NCBI GenBank assembly: GCA_037178625.1 | Contig: CM074147.1 | Span: 930,001-994,000 of the forward strand | Direction: 5' to 3' | Length of the DNA: 64,000 nucleotides | Source: Skeletonema tropicum | Lineage: Eukaryota; Bacillariophyta; Thalassiosirophyceae; Thalassiosirales; Thalassiosiraceae | Shown here: one piece after another, positions 23,846 through 34,052 of the stretch | Numbering within the stretch: position 1 is the first letter of the stretch | How the letters are laid out: each line of letters starts with the position of its first letter | Translations under genes and position numbers: made by a program | Notes under the pieces: model-generated | The model's database searches: none | The model's input: the letters and a program-made list of their open reading frames with translations, nothing else | Told to the model about the DNA's origin: nothing

Positions 23846-25885
23846 ATGGACTCATCCGACGACGATAGAAGCAGCAGCAGCGATTGTGCATCTGATATGG
23901 AGTCGATTGCAAAGCCACTATCCTTAGACCCGGATACAGTACGGGCTTTAGCTGCGTCGACTGGCTGTCAAGAATTGATGATTGATGAACAGAGTATTGA
24001 TTTGAATACAAATATTCCCAGACATAACAAAAGTAGACTCCGTGGCCCAACAATTTCCAGTTCTAGTAGGAATGATCGTACTCTTTCACAAGCGGCAAGC
24101 GAAGATGAAGAAGATCCAATTCTTCCCCGTCGGATAGGAAAAACATCTTCTGAAGAAGTAAAAGATGGCAATTCTTCTCGGCGGCATCAGAAGCAATCAC
24201 TTAGAGAAAAAGAACATATCGTATCATTTTTGGCATTCGATCCATTATCAATGGAACAGCTTGCTGCAGAGGCAGATGATGGAAAGAAGAAACAGAGTAA
24301 TGAGATAGATGGGGAAGGTGTTGCGCGTGTCGATGTACACTGTCGCAGTGGCACGGTGATTGTATCAAGGATGTTTCTTGTTCTGAAAAATGATTCAACT
24401 TCTTTGTCAGAAAAATACTCACGCAAGAGCGAAGCAATTGTATCTTCTACTATGAAAGCTAGAACGGTGGAAAACACACAAATTCGTCGCATCATTCGTC
24501 AAAATGTTACGCAATCAAATTTGAGGTGCATATTTTCTGATCCTCCAAAAAAAACAACAATCGATGAATCAATAAGTGCTTCAAACAGTGATGACAAGGA
24601 TATTATGGAACAAAAGCTCTATGAAGAATACCAATCGGCACATGATGAGATGGCACGAATGCATGTTGCAAATGCAATTATAAACACGGCAATGATGGGA
24701 GTAGGTGGAGACGATTTAGAGAGAGTCATGCAACTTGACGCATTTGACTGCAATCCTCTTGAAGCTGGTAAAACATCGAAGCTGCTTCATGATGAGAATG
24801 ATCAACTACAGTCTCTCCAAATTGAAGTTCGAGAAAAGATTAATATAGCCGATATCGGCCTAGCAATACTTATGGAAGAGAAGCGACAGCTTGAGAAGAT
24901 GATGGGTATTGAGAAGGAAGTAAAGAGGAATCATTATGCCAACAAGTCATTGGAAGAAGATGCAGTCATTCAAGATGATTACTCTGTAGAGTCTGAATCT
25001 TCAACTAGTTCGTCTCGTAATTATGACGAGGCGGAAGAACGTGAACAACAATCTCGCTCTGAAAGGATAAGAATAATGGGATGTGAAGTTGAGTATTCTT
25101 TCGCCTCTGTTTTGGTAGATGACTTGGAGGCAGCGCTGATGGGCAGATCAAACAATGATGATGATTCTTCTGATTCTGACGATAGCTGTAATGATTCATG
25201 TAGAGGGCGAAGTAAGACGAAGCGAGATATATTGCCGGGCGAAATAATTCCACTGAAGCGGCAGCTCAGACTCTCTGCCATAACAGCAATTCCAACTAAT
25301 GGAGATGGGTGTGTAGTGTTGAGAGATAATGGGGCGTTCAACGTAGTAGGGCGTATTCCAAAACTTCTTGAAAAGCAGCTGTTTCAAGATGATGCTCCAT
25401 TCCCAGAATACATTTCGTTGGGGTCGAACAATAGGTTCTTTGTAAAGTTTGACGATGAGTCGTACTACGTTCGTGGCTCAACTTCTTTGACTCGAGCTTT
25501 GAATGTAAAAATGTCAGAGAAGCGGAAAGTGAAGGGCAAGCAAAGAGCAAAGAACAATTTATCTATCGCTAGCGTTGCATTTGGGAAGGATCCTGAAGCT
25601 TTCTTTGTTGTTTTTAGTGATGGCTCATGGGAGTGTGACGGCGAACTGCACGATGAACTTGACAAACTGCTCACTGATCGTGGAAACCGGGCCGATTTAG
25701 TGTGGGTATCGCTTGGACCAAATAATGAGTTTTGTATGAAAGCCAAGAACGGAAGGATCTGGTGGGGAGGTGTATCTGAAGAGATTGGCGAGCTTCTTTT
25801 TGACATTACTGATGGGAACGAACAAGTGGACTACATCTCCTTCGGCGTGGATGGGTCATTCTTTTTGACGTATCATCGTCATTAG
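23846..25885 (+). CDS. Hypothetical protein with C-terminal beta-repeat region
   Basis: 679 residues, single exon. The first 420 residues are acidic and Ser-rich with Glu/Lys stretches that may form helices, for example LQIEVREKINIADIGLA. The last 230 residues contain four related units of about 45-55 residues, each with a pattern of small-x-Gly-x-Asn followed by aromatic/charged pairs: YISLGSNNRFFVKF, VAFGKDPEAFFVVF, VSLGPNNEFCMKAK, ISFGVDGSFFLTYH. These look like blades of a small beta-propeller or similar repeat fold. No known family was recognised. The start ATG follows an upstream region with stops in frame. Confidence 0.8.
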   Translation: MDSSDDDRSSSSDCASDMESIAKPLSLDPDTVRALAASTGCQELMIDEQSIDLNTNIPRHNKSRLRGPTISSSSRNDRTLSQAASEDEEDPILPRRIGKTSSEEVKDGNSSRRHQKQSLREKEHIVSFLAFDPLSMEQLAAEADDGKKKQSNEIDGEGVARVDVHCRSGTVIVSRMFLVLKNDSTSLSEKYSRKSEAIVSSTMKARTVENTQIRRIIRQNVTQSNLRCIFSDPPKKTTIDESISASNSDDKDIMEQKLYEEYQSAHDEMARMHVANAIINTAMMGVGGDDLERVMQLDAFDCNPLEAGKTSKLLHDENDQLQSLQIEVREKINIADIGLAILMEEKRQLEKMMGIEKEVKRNHYANKSLEEDAVIQDDYSVESESSTSSSRNYDEAEEREQQSRSERIRIMGCEVEYSFASVLVDDLEAALMGRSNNDDDSSDSDDSCNDSCRGRSKTKRDILPGEIIPLKRQLRLSAITAIPTNGDGCVVLRDNGAFNVVGRIPKLLEKQLFQDDAPFPEYISLGSNNRFFVKFDDESYYVRGSTSLTRALNVKMSEKRKVKGKQRAKNNLSIASVAFGKDPEAFFVVFSDGSWECDGELHDELDKLLTDRGNRADLVWVSLGPNNEFCMKAKNGRIWWGGVSEEIGELLFDITDGNEQVDYISFGVDGSFFLTYHRH

Positions 25886-25949
25886 TTGTAGAGATGATGG
25901 TAATTGGATACACTATCGGTCCCAAGATTGTAATACTAGATCTGCTAGG

Positions 25950-27469
25950 TTAGGCTTTGCTTCCATTCACCTCGGCATATGCGCTTACCAATTCGTCGTG
26001 GAAAGTGCCACCGTTGCTACCGAATATACCTTTGATGTGGTCAGGGAGTTTCGCCTTTCTTCCCTTTCCAATATCAGAGAAATCTATTGCATTGCCGTTG
26101 ACATCCGACATTTTACCGCCCGCTTCTGTAAGACAGAGGAACCCTGCTGCTACATCCCATACCCAGTCTACGTAACCATCCTTAGGAAGTCGAAGAAAAT
26201 ATTCTGCATCTCCACGTGCAAGCAGCCCGTATTTACCCTGTCCATCCATTCGCAGTGAGTTTTTTATGTCTGTTATTCCATCATCATCTACTGTAAGGGC
26301 ATCTGGCCCGTGTATTATTTGAGCGATCTTCAGCACAGTACCCTTTGGATCTGAAAACCCGCGTTCAACACCTAGACAGAAGGTTGCTTCATGCTTTGCT
26401 TTGGCAGTACCATCGTTGGCAGTTACATGAAGTCTCTTCCAAGGCAGGTCGTCTGCACTTGGAACTTCTGGCGATGATTGCTCAAGTAAGTATTTCTCCA
26501 GTATATGCAATGGAATTTCATAGCATCCACCACCACGGACAGCCACGAATAGACAGCCACGTGAACTTGAAAACAATCCAATTTTACTTGTTGCTGCGTC
26601 ATCTTTTATTTCTTTCTCGGACCACGCCCCATACGGTATTGCCTTTGTACTCTCTGTAGACGGTAATGGTAGATTTGGACAACCTATATAATGCGCAGGT
26701 TAGCAGAAGCTTGTGCAATAGTGTTGTGGTGTGATTGAAGGTTCAGTATTCGTCATCTCACGATTCACTTACCCAGAACTGATACTACTGGTTCTCCATC
26801 TTCAATCAAGGCCAAGGCTATACAGTATTGTCCTCCGAATTCTCGTCCTCTTAAGAACCCTTTCGTTCCGTCAATAGGGTCTAATGTCCAGACACGTCGT
26901 TTCGTTACTGCTGATTGATCTTCTTCCTCAATCCCTTGACCGTAGTCAATTGCTCTTAACAAGTCTTGTTGCGAATTCAGATCACCCTTGTGAACATGAT
27001 GAATGGCGCCCCATACCTTTTGTAATAATTCTTCATCGTTTCGTAACGCGTCACTGCCCTCTTCTGCAATATAAATGTCGCTGTTTGCAAAGGTATTGTG
27101 TATAGTGTCAAGAGCAACCGCTTGAGATGCAAAGTCCCCGACAGTAACAGGTGATGCATCCTGTTTGGATATTGTTTGAATGTCGCTGCTGCCTATTGGT
27201 TGAAGATGACGAGTAACTCTGCTGGCATGAAGTACCGATAATAAGGCTACGTGAACGTCTTCTTGGCGCTCCTTGAATGTGACTGGAAGCGAGATAGGTA
27301 AATATGCATGTTCAGCTGATGAAGAGCCGCCTCCACGAAGCACAGATAAAGTCCTAATCGACGCGCTGAAGTGAAGGGAGTGACATCGACTGAACGCGGC
27401 AACGCTTGATGGTAGAAGGACGGCCGCCATTGCTGCGAACTTTGGACAGCTGCGATTGAGCAGTGTCAT
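25950..27469 (-). CDS. 3'(2'),5'-bisphosphate (PAP) phosphatase, plastid-type presequence
   Basis: Two exons (27469-26773 and 26683-25950) spliced across GTAAGT...ATATAG give 476 residues. The inositol monophosphatase-superfamily metal sites are present: EEGSDAL, LDPIDGTKGFLRG and WDVAAGFLCLTEAGGKM. The Gly-Phe-Leu-Arg after DGTK and the GGQYCIALALI segment favour the HAL2/SAL1 PAP phosphatase branch over inositol phosphatase. It hydrolyses 3'-phosphoadenosine 5'-phosphate left by sulfotransferases. The N-terminus ends SVAAFSRC, a diatom plastid targeting motif, which fits plastid SAL1 and retrograde PAP signalling. Chain length is longer than yeast HAL2 (357 residues) mainly because of this presequence. 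Confidence 0.87.
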
Positions 27470-27835
27470 CGTATTATTACTTCTAGTGAGCTAGGAAGTT
27501 TACACACGGATGTTCGTTGTGCGACATGGTGATTTCGGTTTTATTCAGAAGATACAGCTGTTTTCACGGATTTTCGGATAGCCGTTCAAGTTTCGAATTC
27601 CTACGTATGTTAGGTACAAATGACGTAGTGAGTCTTATAAAAACCCATTGGGCCGATTTCTCCCAACTCACCCCTCAACAAGAGCCACTCCGCGCAAAAA
27701 GATGCCAACCATGGCCAAATGCCGGAGCGTACTACGCACAACAAGTTGAATATTTACTCAACCAAAAGGATAAATTAACCTCTCTTGCATGTCTAGATCC
27801 AAAATAGCCAATTAGGTTGACTAAAGATTGTAATC
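27470..27835. other. Intergenic region with possible small ORF
   Basis: Divergent spacer between the PAP phosphatase and the next plus-strand ORF. A 96-codon open frame at 27517-27807 ends YYAQQVEYLLNQKDKL and might be a small gene or a relic 5' exon of the element that follows. The decamer ATTCCTACGT is at 27597-27606. Confidence 0.3.
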
Positions 27836-28678
27836 ATGAACGATGGTAATACACTTTTTGAATACCTTTTCACACGGCTCATCAGTAAAAGTGACACTTA
27901 TCGCGGCAGGTGGATTTGCGACCAGTCGTTGGTAGAGATATTGCACAGACACTATACGAATGTAGATAAAGACAATACCTTACGGAACAAACTCGTGCAG
28001 CGTCTGAACAAGGCAGCCGGACCTTTCAACAGCAGCAATGTACACAAGATATACCACAAAAATTTCACAACATCATGTCCATTCAATTCGTCATTACGCC
28101 GGATGGTGCACTATTACTACTTTGGAAAGGGGGAGAAAGTGCCCAACGAACCAATACGCGCAGCAGAGTTATTGTGCACAGAAATAGAACATATACAGAG
28201 TTACAGTGCAACTAATAATCGGCAGCGATCTTGCAACAAGCCGGAGCAAGTATCATTTCCCGACGATGGATGCGCTGGTAAGAAGAAGAACAAAAATAAT
28301 GAGAACAAACGTAAAGAAGCAACAAAATCATCAGCGGCTGCACCAATTACTCCTACTCCACAAAAAAGAACAAGGCGCTCGCAACGACTAGTTGAGCAGC
28401 AGCAGAGCCCTCTCGTGCCATTCGTCACCAACGTGGGTAGATTAGAGGATGAGAATAATCAAGTTGACGACGAAGATGAAGACGAAGACGACGACAATAA
28501 CAACAGCAGTGGCGATATAGACGGCGATAACAGCAGCAACAACCAGACTCCGAATATTATATGGCAGTCACCTGAAGCAGCAGCTCTCTTCGGATTTGAA
28601 GAAGGTGCCGATGTGTACAACGGACTAGTGCAATTGGTTGAATCACTTACACTGGTGGGGCAATCAGCAAATGGATAA
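27836..28678 (+). CDS. Hypothetical protein, possibly the 5' part of a decayed transposon gene
   Basis: 280 codons from ATG 27836 to TAA 28678. Residues 1-110 look globular (FEYLFTRLISKSDTYRGRW, a conserved WIC and YYYFGKGEKVP). The rest is Lys-rich, then Ser/Pro-rich, then an acidic Asn/Asp tract, ending in LFGFEEGADVYNGLVQLVES. The next segment stays in the same frame straight after the stop and is clearly transposon-derived, so this ORF may be its original N-terminal region cut off by a stop. It may equally be an independent gene. No known domain was seen. Confidence 0.5.
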   Translation: MNDGNTLFEYLFTRLISKSDTYRGRWICDQSLVEILHRHYTNVDKDNTLRNKLVQRLNKAAGPFNSSNVHKIYHKNFTTSCPFNSSLRRMVHYYYFGKGEKVPNEPIRAAELLCTEIEHIQSYSATNNRQRSCNKPEQVSFPDDGCAGKKKNKNNENKRKEATKSSAAAPITPTPQKRTRRSQRLVEQQQSPLVPFVTNVGRLEDENNQVDDEDEDEDDDNNNSSGDIDGDNSSNNQTPNIIWQSPEAAALFGFEEGADVYNGLVQLVESLTLVGQSANG

Positions 28679-29648
28679 GAAGAAGCAGGCGTCATTGACT
28701 TGCACGAAGATAGTAAATTGACAAAGCATGCCTTATTTGACTTACGCAATAAATGTTTATACCTCAGGGTTGCGTATTCAATAGCACTTGCCGAGTATCG
28801 AGTTGGGTTTCCATTCCAAGCTTGTTGCGACAAAGCGGCAAGGCTGCTCAATGATTTAACACTGTTCAATGCAGCAACTGGTAGGACAATCAAGTATCGA
28901 TATCAAAATAACACCTACCACCAAAATGATATATGGATGGGAGGGCAAGGGTAAGGGACTTCTGCAGATTGCGTATGAACGTGGCTGGATCGATATAGCA
29001 ACCTTCAGAAAGGGCAGCTACCAAGTGATGAAGTATGATGATGAGGGTAACTTGGTTCCTGAGCTTTCCCTCCGGCATTTGCTTGCAAACTGCACAGATT
29101 TTTTGTCTGAACAAAGCCAACTCGAATATGTTTGTGAATCTTTGGGAGTAAGAGCCTTGATTACAACAAAGTATCATGCTGAATACGCTGGTGAGGGTGT
29201 CGAATACTCTTGGGGGTTCTCCAAAGCTCTCTACCGAAGACATCCATTAGCTCAAAAGAAAACGACTGCTGATTTCCTTGCATTGGTCGACAAGTGTATT
29301 TCAAGAGAGGTTCTCACTGTGGATCTCATTCGTAAGTTCAGTGCCAGGGCAAGAGGTTACATGGAGACATATAAGATGTTGGAGATTGAGGCAAAGAATA
29401 CCAAGGAGACAGAAGGTAATTCAAGTGAGGATGCACCCATTCCGCACAAGAGAATTGAAACGCTGAAGAAGGTTTTGAAATGTCATCGTGCTGCTATTGA
29501 CTTTGACAAATCTTTCATTATGAAAACTGTCTACGCAAAAGACTTTGATTTCAAGAATGATTTGCTCAAGAAGGAAGAGAAGCTCAACTTTAGTCTCAGA
29601 GTAAAACGAGAGAATACGAAGGTGGAAGCGACGGCAAAGAAGAAATAA
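28679..29648 (+). pseudogene. Internally deleted DDE-superfamily transposase remnant of the diatom type
   Basis: Two parts. 28679-28915 encodes LRNKCLYLRVAYSIALAEY and CCDKAARLLNDL, the N-terminal region of a large transposase-like family common in diatoms. After a frame change (about 28877-28935) comes YGWEGKGKGLLQIAYERGW, LSLRHLLANCTDF, TTKYHAEYAGEGVEYSWGFSK and FSARARGYMETYKML, its C-terminal catalytic region with the last acidic residue in GEGVEYSWG. The middle section carrying the first two acidic residues is missing. The 3' part is open for 260 codons (28869-29648) with no decay, so domestication of the C-terminal piece is possible but unproven. Family recognition is from memory. Confidence 0.65.
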
Positions 29649-30109
29649 ACATAGGACAATGTTCATTTATGTCTCTTGGTGGAATATGGCATACGAGGCA
29701 TTATTTACCATGGTCCGGTTGTTGTTCGCAATTGAGAAAGACGGAGGTAGAGTAGCTCCCCAGTTAAGGGGCTTTCAGTACGTTTGTACGTAGGAATAAA
29801 AATTCTGCGATTATCCGCCAAGATTTGCTAACAGCTGTAGAAATGGAGGGAGAGATTTGGTGAGATCTTGTAAATGTCAGATCAGACATAGCTAGCTTGA
29901 TTGAGCATGAGTCGAGCCAGCCAGCCACCTCGAAATGTACTATGTAAAACAATGTGAGAGATGGACGAACACAAAGTTTGTTACCTCATCTCACTAGAAA
30001 TAATACTGTTTGCGATCCTTTCAGTTCGCTTGCAATGACTAATACTTATGAACTAGTTTAACATCCGGACTTCACTTCAGTATCTTTGTCGTTATCTCAT
30101 CTCTTTGCA
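29649..30109. other. Intergenic region between convergent genes
   Basis: No gene or repeat was seen apart from one copy of the decamer ATTCCTACGT (29788-29797, reverse complement). Confidence 0.4.
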
Positions 30110-31096
30110 TCATTTTAGTAGAAAGATTGAATGATTCGGACTAAGCACATGATTCTTTGAGAACGGATCAACGAATTCCATTCTTGACGCATAAGGATTG
30201 ACTGCGTATTGTACAATTCGATCGTCATCACAATCAGCTAATAGTTTCTCAAGAACTTGCTGATCCCTGTCTGCGTCGATTGTTGAATGTGCAGTAAGCA
30301 AAATTGGCTTCCCTGTTCCAATGAGAAACTTTAGCGTAGGCTTCCAGTGTTTTGAAAGGTTTGGGTGGCCAAGACCTGGATTGAATAGAACAAAGCCATC
30401 CCATACATTTTTGATCTGTTCAGTTGTTGATGATGATTTTGGTTGAGATTTGAGAATTTTGAGCACAACTTCATGCAGATAGGATGAGTGGAAGTTCATC
30501 GACAATTCCCGTATGGGGTGTTGTGATGAAGTACTTTCATCTTTGTTGAGTGTAATAGTTTTGCTCTTTAGTTGAGTATGAATGTCCGGTCCAACAAAAT
30601 CAATACAAACATCGGATTCAACATGTGTTGTCAATGTTGCAATCAGTAGTTCTCTCCAATATTTGTCAGGAAGAGTACACTCTGCACGAGCTCCTACACA
30701 GCATAACCTGACTGCTTGTTTATTGCCGGAAAGTGTTGCCCAGTGCCTAGCCAATGTTAGAGGAAATGTAAGAGGGTGACTCAATAGACCGATGGCGGCT
30801 TCTCTTGTCGAATCGTCACCCAGGTTGTGTTCTGAGAGAATTGAGTTTATATCCCAGCCTCGCCATTTTAAATACTGTGTCAATGATTCATCTTGTGCCG
30901 ACAGAAAGGGATGTGGTGATGGGTTTGCAATCACCTCGTCGTAGGAGAACGGTGGTACTGTTAATACCTGATTGGCGGCAGCGGGATGTCTCTGCGCAAA
31001 CCTGCGATTGGGACAACCATCAGCAACGGTGGATAGTTTACGAGCAAACCGACGCAGCTGGTGGCGATAGAAGATGTGCCTTGCCGTTGCCATCAT
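30110..31096 (-). CDS. MSS51-like C-terminal-domain protein, probably mitochondrial
   Basis: 328 residues from the double Met at 31096. The N-terminus is rich in Arg and His without acidic residues (HIFYRHQLRRFARKLSTV), as expected of a mitochondrial presequence. The body matches the C-terminal domain of yeast MSS51 and animal zinc-finger MYND proteins in the order LTFPLTLARHW, LCCVGARAEC, YWRELLIATL, VCIDFVGPDI, VLFNPGLGHP, WKPTLKFL, ILLTAHS and VNPYASRMEF. MSS51 activates cox1 translation in yeast, but the domain occurs alone in many algae where its role is unknown. No MYND finger is present here. Confidence 0.72.
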   Translation of the reverse strand: MMATARHIFYRHQLRRFARKLSTVADGCPNRRFAQRHPAAANQVLTVPPFSYDEVIANPSPHPFLSAQDESLTQYLKWRGWDINSILSEHNLGDDSTREAAIGLLSHPLTFPLTLARHWATLSGNKQAVRLCCVGARAECTLPDKYWRELLIATLTTHVESDVCIDFVGPDIHTQLKSKTITLNKDESTSSQHPIRELSMNFHSSYLHEVVLKILKSQPKSSSTTEQIKNVWDGFVLFNPGLGHPNLSKHWKPTLKFLIGTGKPILLTAHSTIDADRDQQVLEKLLADCDDDRIVQYAVNPYASRMEFVDPFSKNHVLSPNHSIFLLK

Positions 31097-31307
31097 TGTA
31101 AGTCGATTGGCACGAGAACGAGAGTGAAAGTCAAAAAAGGGAAGGGGAGATTTTTCAATTCCTACGTTAAATTTGGAGGAATCAGTACATCATTTTCCGC
31201 GGAGAATAACATCACCTAAGTACTCTGAATCATGAGAGTTCAATACTCAACAACACAGTACACATCATCACATCCATCAGCCCGAGATCCACAATTATAA
31301 TATCATT

Positions 31308-31769
31308 ATGGGCGAGCTGCTTGGACTATGCCTCATGCCAGCCTACGCAGTCGGCTGCTGGATCGGCCTTTATAAGTACGCAGCCACGGGCAAACACTTG
31401 CTTCCAGCTGCGTTGGTCGGGTGGGCATGGGCAATTATAAACATCATACGTAGCAAGCGTATTGATTTGGGCGTCGTAACTTTTGGTTTAGTCATCCTGT
31501 CTACACTTGTCGAGAGATATTACGGTTTCGCACGTGGTGTGAGGTGGTCAATCAGTTTAGCGTCTCTAGCGGTGGCTGCAAATTTCTCTTTGGTGGTGAT
31601 ATTTTGGAAGCCAATTCAGAAAGACTTGTCGAAATCTAAAAGTCAAGTGTGGTTAAAGGTATTCTTCGGCTATTGCTTAACAATGATGATTTTCTGGATA
31701 GCTTCTGCGTACAAAAACTTCGTCAGGGGTGAGACATTGACATCATCATATAGCTCTGTGCAGCAGTGA
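31308..31769 (+). CDS. Small multi-pass membrane protein, unknown
   Basis: 153 residues with about four hydrophobic helices (LLGLCLMPAYAVGCWIGLY, LLPAALVGWAWAIINII, LGVVTFGLVILSTLV, ISLASLAVAANFSLVVIFW) and a fifth near FFGYCLTMMIFWIASAY. No family was recognised. It is divergent from the MSS51-like gene, 211 bp away, with one ATTCCTACGT decamer (31158-31167) in the shared promoter. Confidence 0.65.
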   Translation: MGELLGLCLMPAYAVGCWIGLYKYAATGKHLLPAALVGWAWAIINIIRSKRIDLGVVTFGLVILSTLVERYYGFARGVRWSISLASLAVAANFSLVVIFWKPIQKDLSKSKSQVWLKVFFGYCLTMMIFWIASAYKNFVRGETLTSSYSSVQQ

Positions 31770-32207
31770 TACATTGGTAAATGTTCAAATGTTGAAGGTG
31801 GGAGTCCTAATCATCGCCATTCATTTCGCTCGTGAATATATTCACTCAGGGAAGAAGAGGGTAGTACTTCGTTATTGAACAAATAATGATGCATCAAAAT
31901 TTAGATTGGTCATTTCGGAGATGACATGTTGCCTCAAGATTGTCTGGCAGCTCTCAGGTCAATTTTGGTTGTGTTTGAGACTGGACCGTAGCCATCTGTA
32001 AAATCTATGTAATATGTTCACTTACTTCTACTTTTTTCATCATATCAGTAATGAACCTGACAATTCCACCTATGATAACCAACTTCGGTACGCCACTCAA
32101 TGTTGCTATGCTCCGCCTCGTTCCGCCCATGACTCGGAAAGTGCTTGACCTCGTATCGTAAGTGAAGTACTTAGAATTTTGAGGTCTCTCTTTAGATTTC
32201 CAAGATT
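31770..32207. other. Intergenic region
   Basis: Holds a stretch at 32050-32160 that reads as a short open exon-like segment (from ATG at 32050 to TAA near 32160) preceded by an acceptor-like T-rich tract ending ATATCAG. It could be an exon relic. Not enough to call a gene. Confidence 0.3.
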
Positions 32208-32725
32208 GACTAGCGTCCGTAGAAGCGATGCTTACAAACCTCGTAGCTGATGCGAGAGGTCCAGTGTGGGCTGGCCAGCAGCACTATATCTAATCATATC
32301 GTATCTATCGCCGTCAGTATGGGCATTAGCCGCTTCTAGTGGCCCATTCTAGTCGGCTTTGATACTAGACAAGCTCGTTTGTACCGCTCAGACGACTAGC
32401 GTCTGTGGAAGCGATGCTACAGCCTCGTAGCTGATGTGAGAGGTCCAGTGTGGGCTGGCCAGCAGCACCGCATTCTACCAAATCGTATCTATCGCCGTCA
32501 GTATGGGCATTAGCCGCTTCTAGTGGCCCATTCTAGTCGGCTTTGATACTAGACAAGCTCGTTTGTACCGCTCAGACGACTAGCGTCCGTAGAAGCGATG
32601 CTAAAACCTCGTAGCTGATGTGAGAGGTCCAGTGTGTGCTGGCCAGCAGCAGCACATTCTACCAAACCGTATCGATCGCCGTCAGTATGGGCATGAGCCG
32701 CTTCTAGTGGCCCATTCTAGTCGGC
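32208..32725. repeat. Tandem repeat, unit about 185 bp, 2.8 copies
   Basis: Three consecutive copies begin GACTAGCGTC at 32208, 32394 and 32578 (spacings 186 and 184 bp), the last truncated near 32725 inside TTCTAGTCGG. Copies are highly similar, with a few substitutions and one-base length differences. Inside each unit, GCCGCTTCTAGTGGC and CTGGCCAGCAG are palindromic. No coding function was found. Confidence 0.85.
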
Positions 32726-33223
32726 GGTGATATGGAGTTGTTTTGATAACCGCGAGCAAGTAAAATGCGGCGATCAATCTTCTAGCACGAGTTGTCACTG
32801 GATTCGCCTTGAATATCGAATGGGCTTGTATAGAACCTTATAGAACGCAAATATCTCCATTCTGCTGCGCGATGGCAAGGAATCTCCCACCTCCCCACAC
32901 AGCTTGACACACTTTGACACAGATGCTCTAGGAGTTTTCGTCCACCCCCGGGTTGTTATCATTGATTGCCCGTTATGTCTCATCGATGTCATCGGAGTAC
33001 ACCATCCCGTTATCTCACTCTCAAGAGAGATTACATCATAAGTATGTACCAAGATCATCTGTGCGATGGCGTGTAAGTACGTACTTATTTACTCATCTAC
33101 CTATGGCTGGAGTTGTTGTGCAGCGGTTCTCTAGGAATTTAGGCTAGCCCCGGGTGGTTATCATGCATTGATACTTGTGTCTCATCGATGTCAGATGTCA
33201 TTGGAGTATCTTTGCTGAGCAGT
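32726..33223. repeat. Degraded repeat region with an internal duplication offset about 204 bp
   Basis: Segments beginning CTCTAGGA near 32927 and 33130 are followed by matching CCCCGGGT(T/G)GTTATCAT and CTCATCGATGTCA blocks, which indicates an old tandem duplication. The open frame on the minus strand at 32795-33058 crosses the first copy and is unlikely to be a gene. Confidence 0.5.
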
Positions 33224-33228
33224 CTAGC

Positions 33229-33400
33229 GATTCGTTTCTCACACTACGTTAATGTTTACGTAATATACAGACTAATCAGTACTACTGCGATAACATCAAC
33301 TAATAATATAATTACATGGTAAGGATACATAACAAGGATAACGATGGTGAGAAGTGAGTGATCGTCTAAGGGAATGAGACGTTCCGTGCTACACGAAACG
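33229..33400 (-). repeat. 3' LTR
   Basis: 172 bp, starting GATTCGTTTC on the plus strand and ending ACACGAAACG, preceded by CTAGC. Matches the copy at 39628-39799. Confidence 0.82.
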
Positions 33401-34052
33401 CTCCCCGTGAATTGTAAGCTTACGCTTGCGATTCATAAAGCTAAGTCTCATTTCATTGGAAATCTTCTCATCCATTATCGTGCACTGATTTGGGTAATAT
33501 ATGAAGTCGTTGAAGAAAGTTGAATCCTCTTGTATGAAGGTAATTTCTTCTTGAGTGTGCCCGAGTAGTTGACTCGTTGACTCCGTCCAGGAGGTATTAT
33601 CGACATTGTAAAATTCTCGTTGCGGTATACTCCCCCTTGATGATAAGGTGTCGGCTCCAAGATTTGTAGATTCAACCGTACTCTGCTTCTTGTGAATTGA
33701 ACGATAAGATTCTGATCCTCGCCTTCTCTCCCAACAGAACAGGTATTTCCGCTGGGTCTTCCTCAATCGTCTCCCGTAAAAATCCTTCCAATCTGTGCTA
33801 TGTTTTGGGGCTTCTTCGACATGCATTATAGACGTAGCAAGTCTCCTATCTGGATACCTGTCCAGGTAACGTATAATTCCGTAAATAGCTTTCGAGGTGT
33901 CCAAGACGAAGTGCGGTCATGTATTGTGTCATGATGACGACATCAATCTGAATATAAATGCGTCCAAATCCAATCGATCGAAGCATTCCCATGATCTGTT
34001 GATATCTAGTTGGACACTGTTTTAACTTCTCCCCGTTGGCCGCTGGGTGCAT
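33389..34052 (-). pseudogene. Ty1/copia pol remnant (RT end and RNase H)
   Basis: Two overlapping open frames (34052-33846 and 33904-33389) carry copia-like RT-terminal text: YQQIMGMLRS and MTQYMTALRLGHLES, matching the usual 'GMLRW...LSQYLAAPR.GHL' region. Then come YGIIRYLDRYPDRRLA, STDWKDFYG and HKKQSTVESTNLGADT, the RNase H 'SKKQNTVESSTFG' block. The frames are out of phase, and the segment between DFYG and KKQ is shortened, so it cannot be functional. Further upstream only stop-ridden sequence remains. The downstream end runs into the LTR. Confidence 0.62.

Noticed and set aside
32795..33058. 87-codon minus-strand ORF
   Set aside because: It crosses an old duplication next to the LTR element and has no recognisable domain.
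33389..33904. Treating the minus ORF as an independent host gene
   Set aside because: It carries copia RNase H-like text and ends within the LTR, so it is element-derived.
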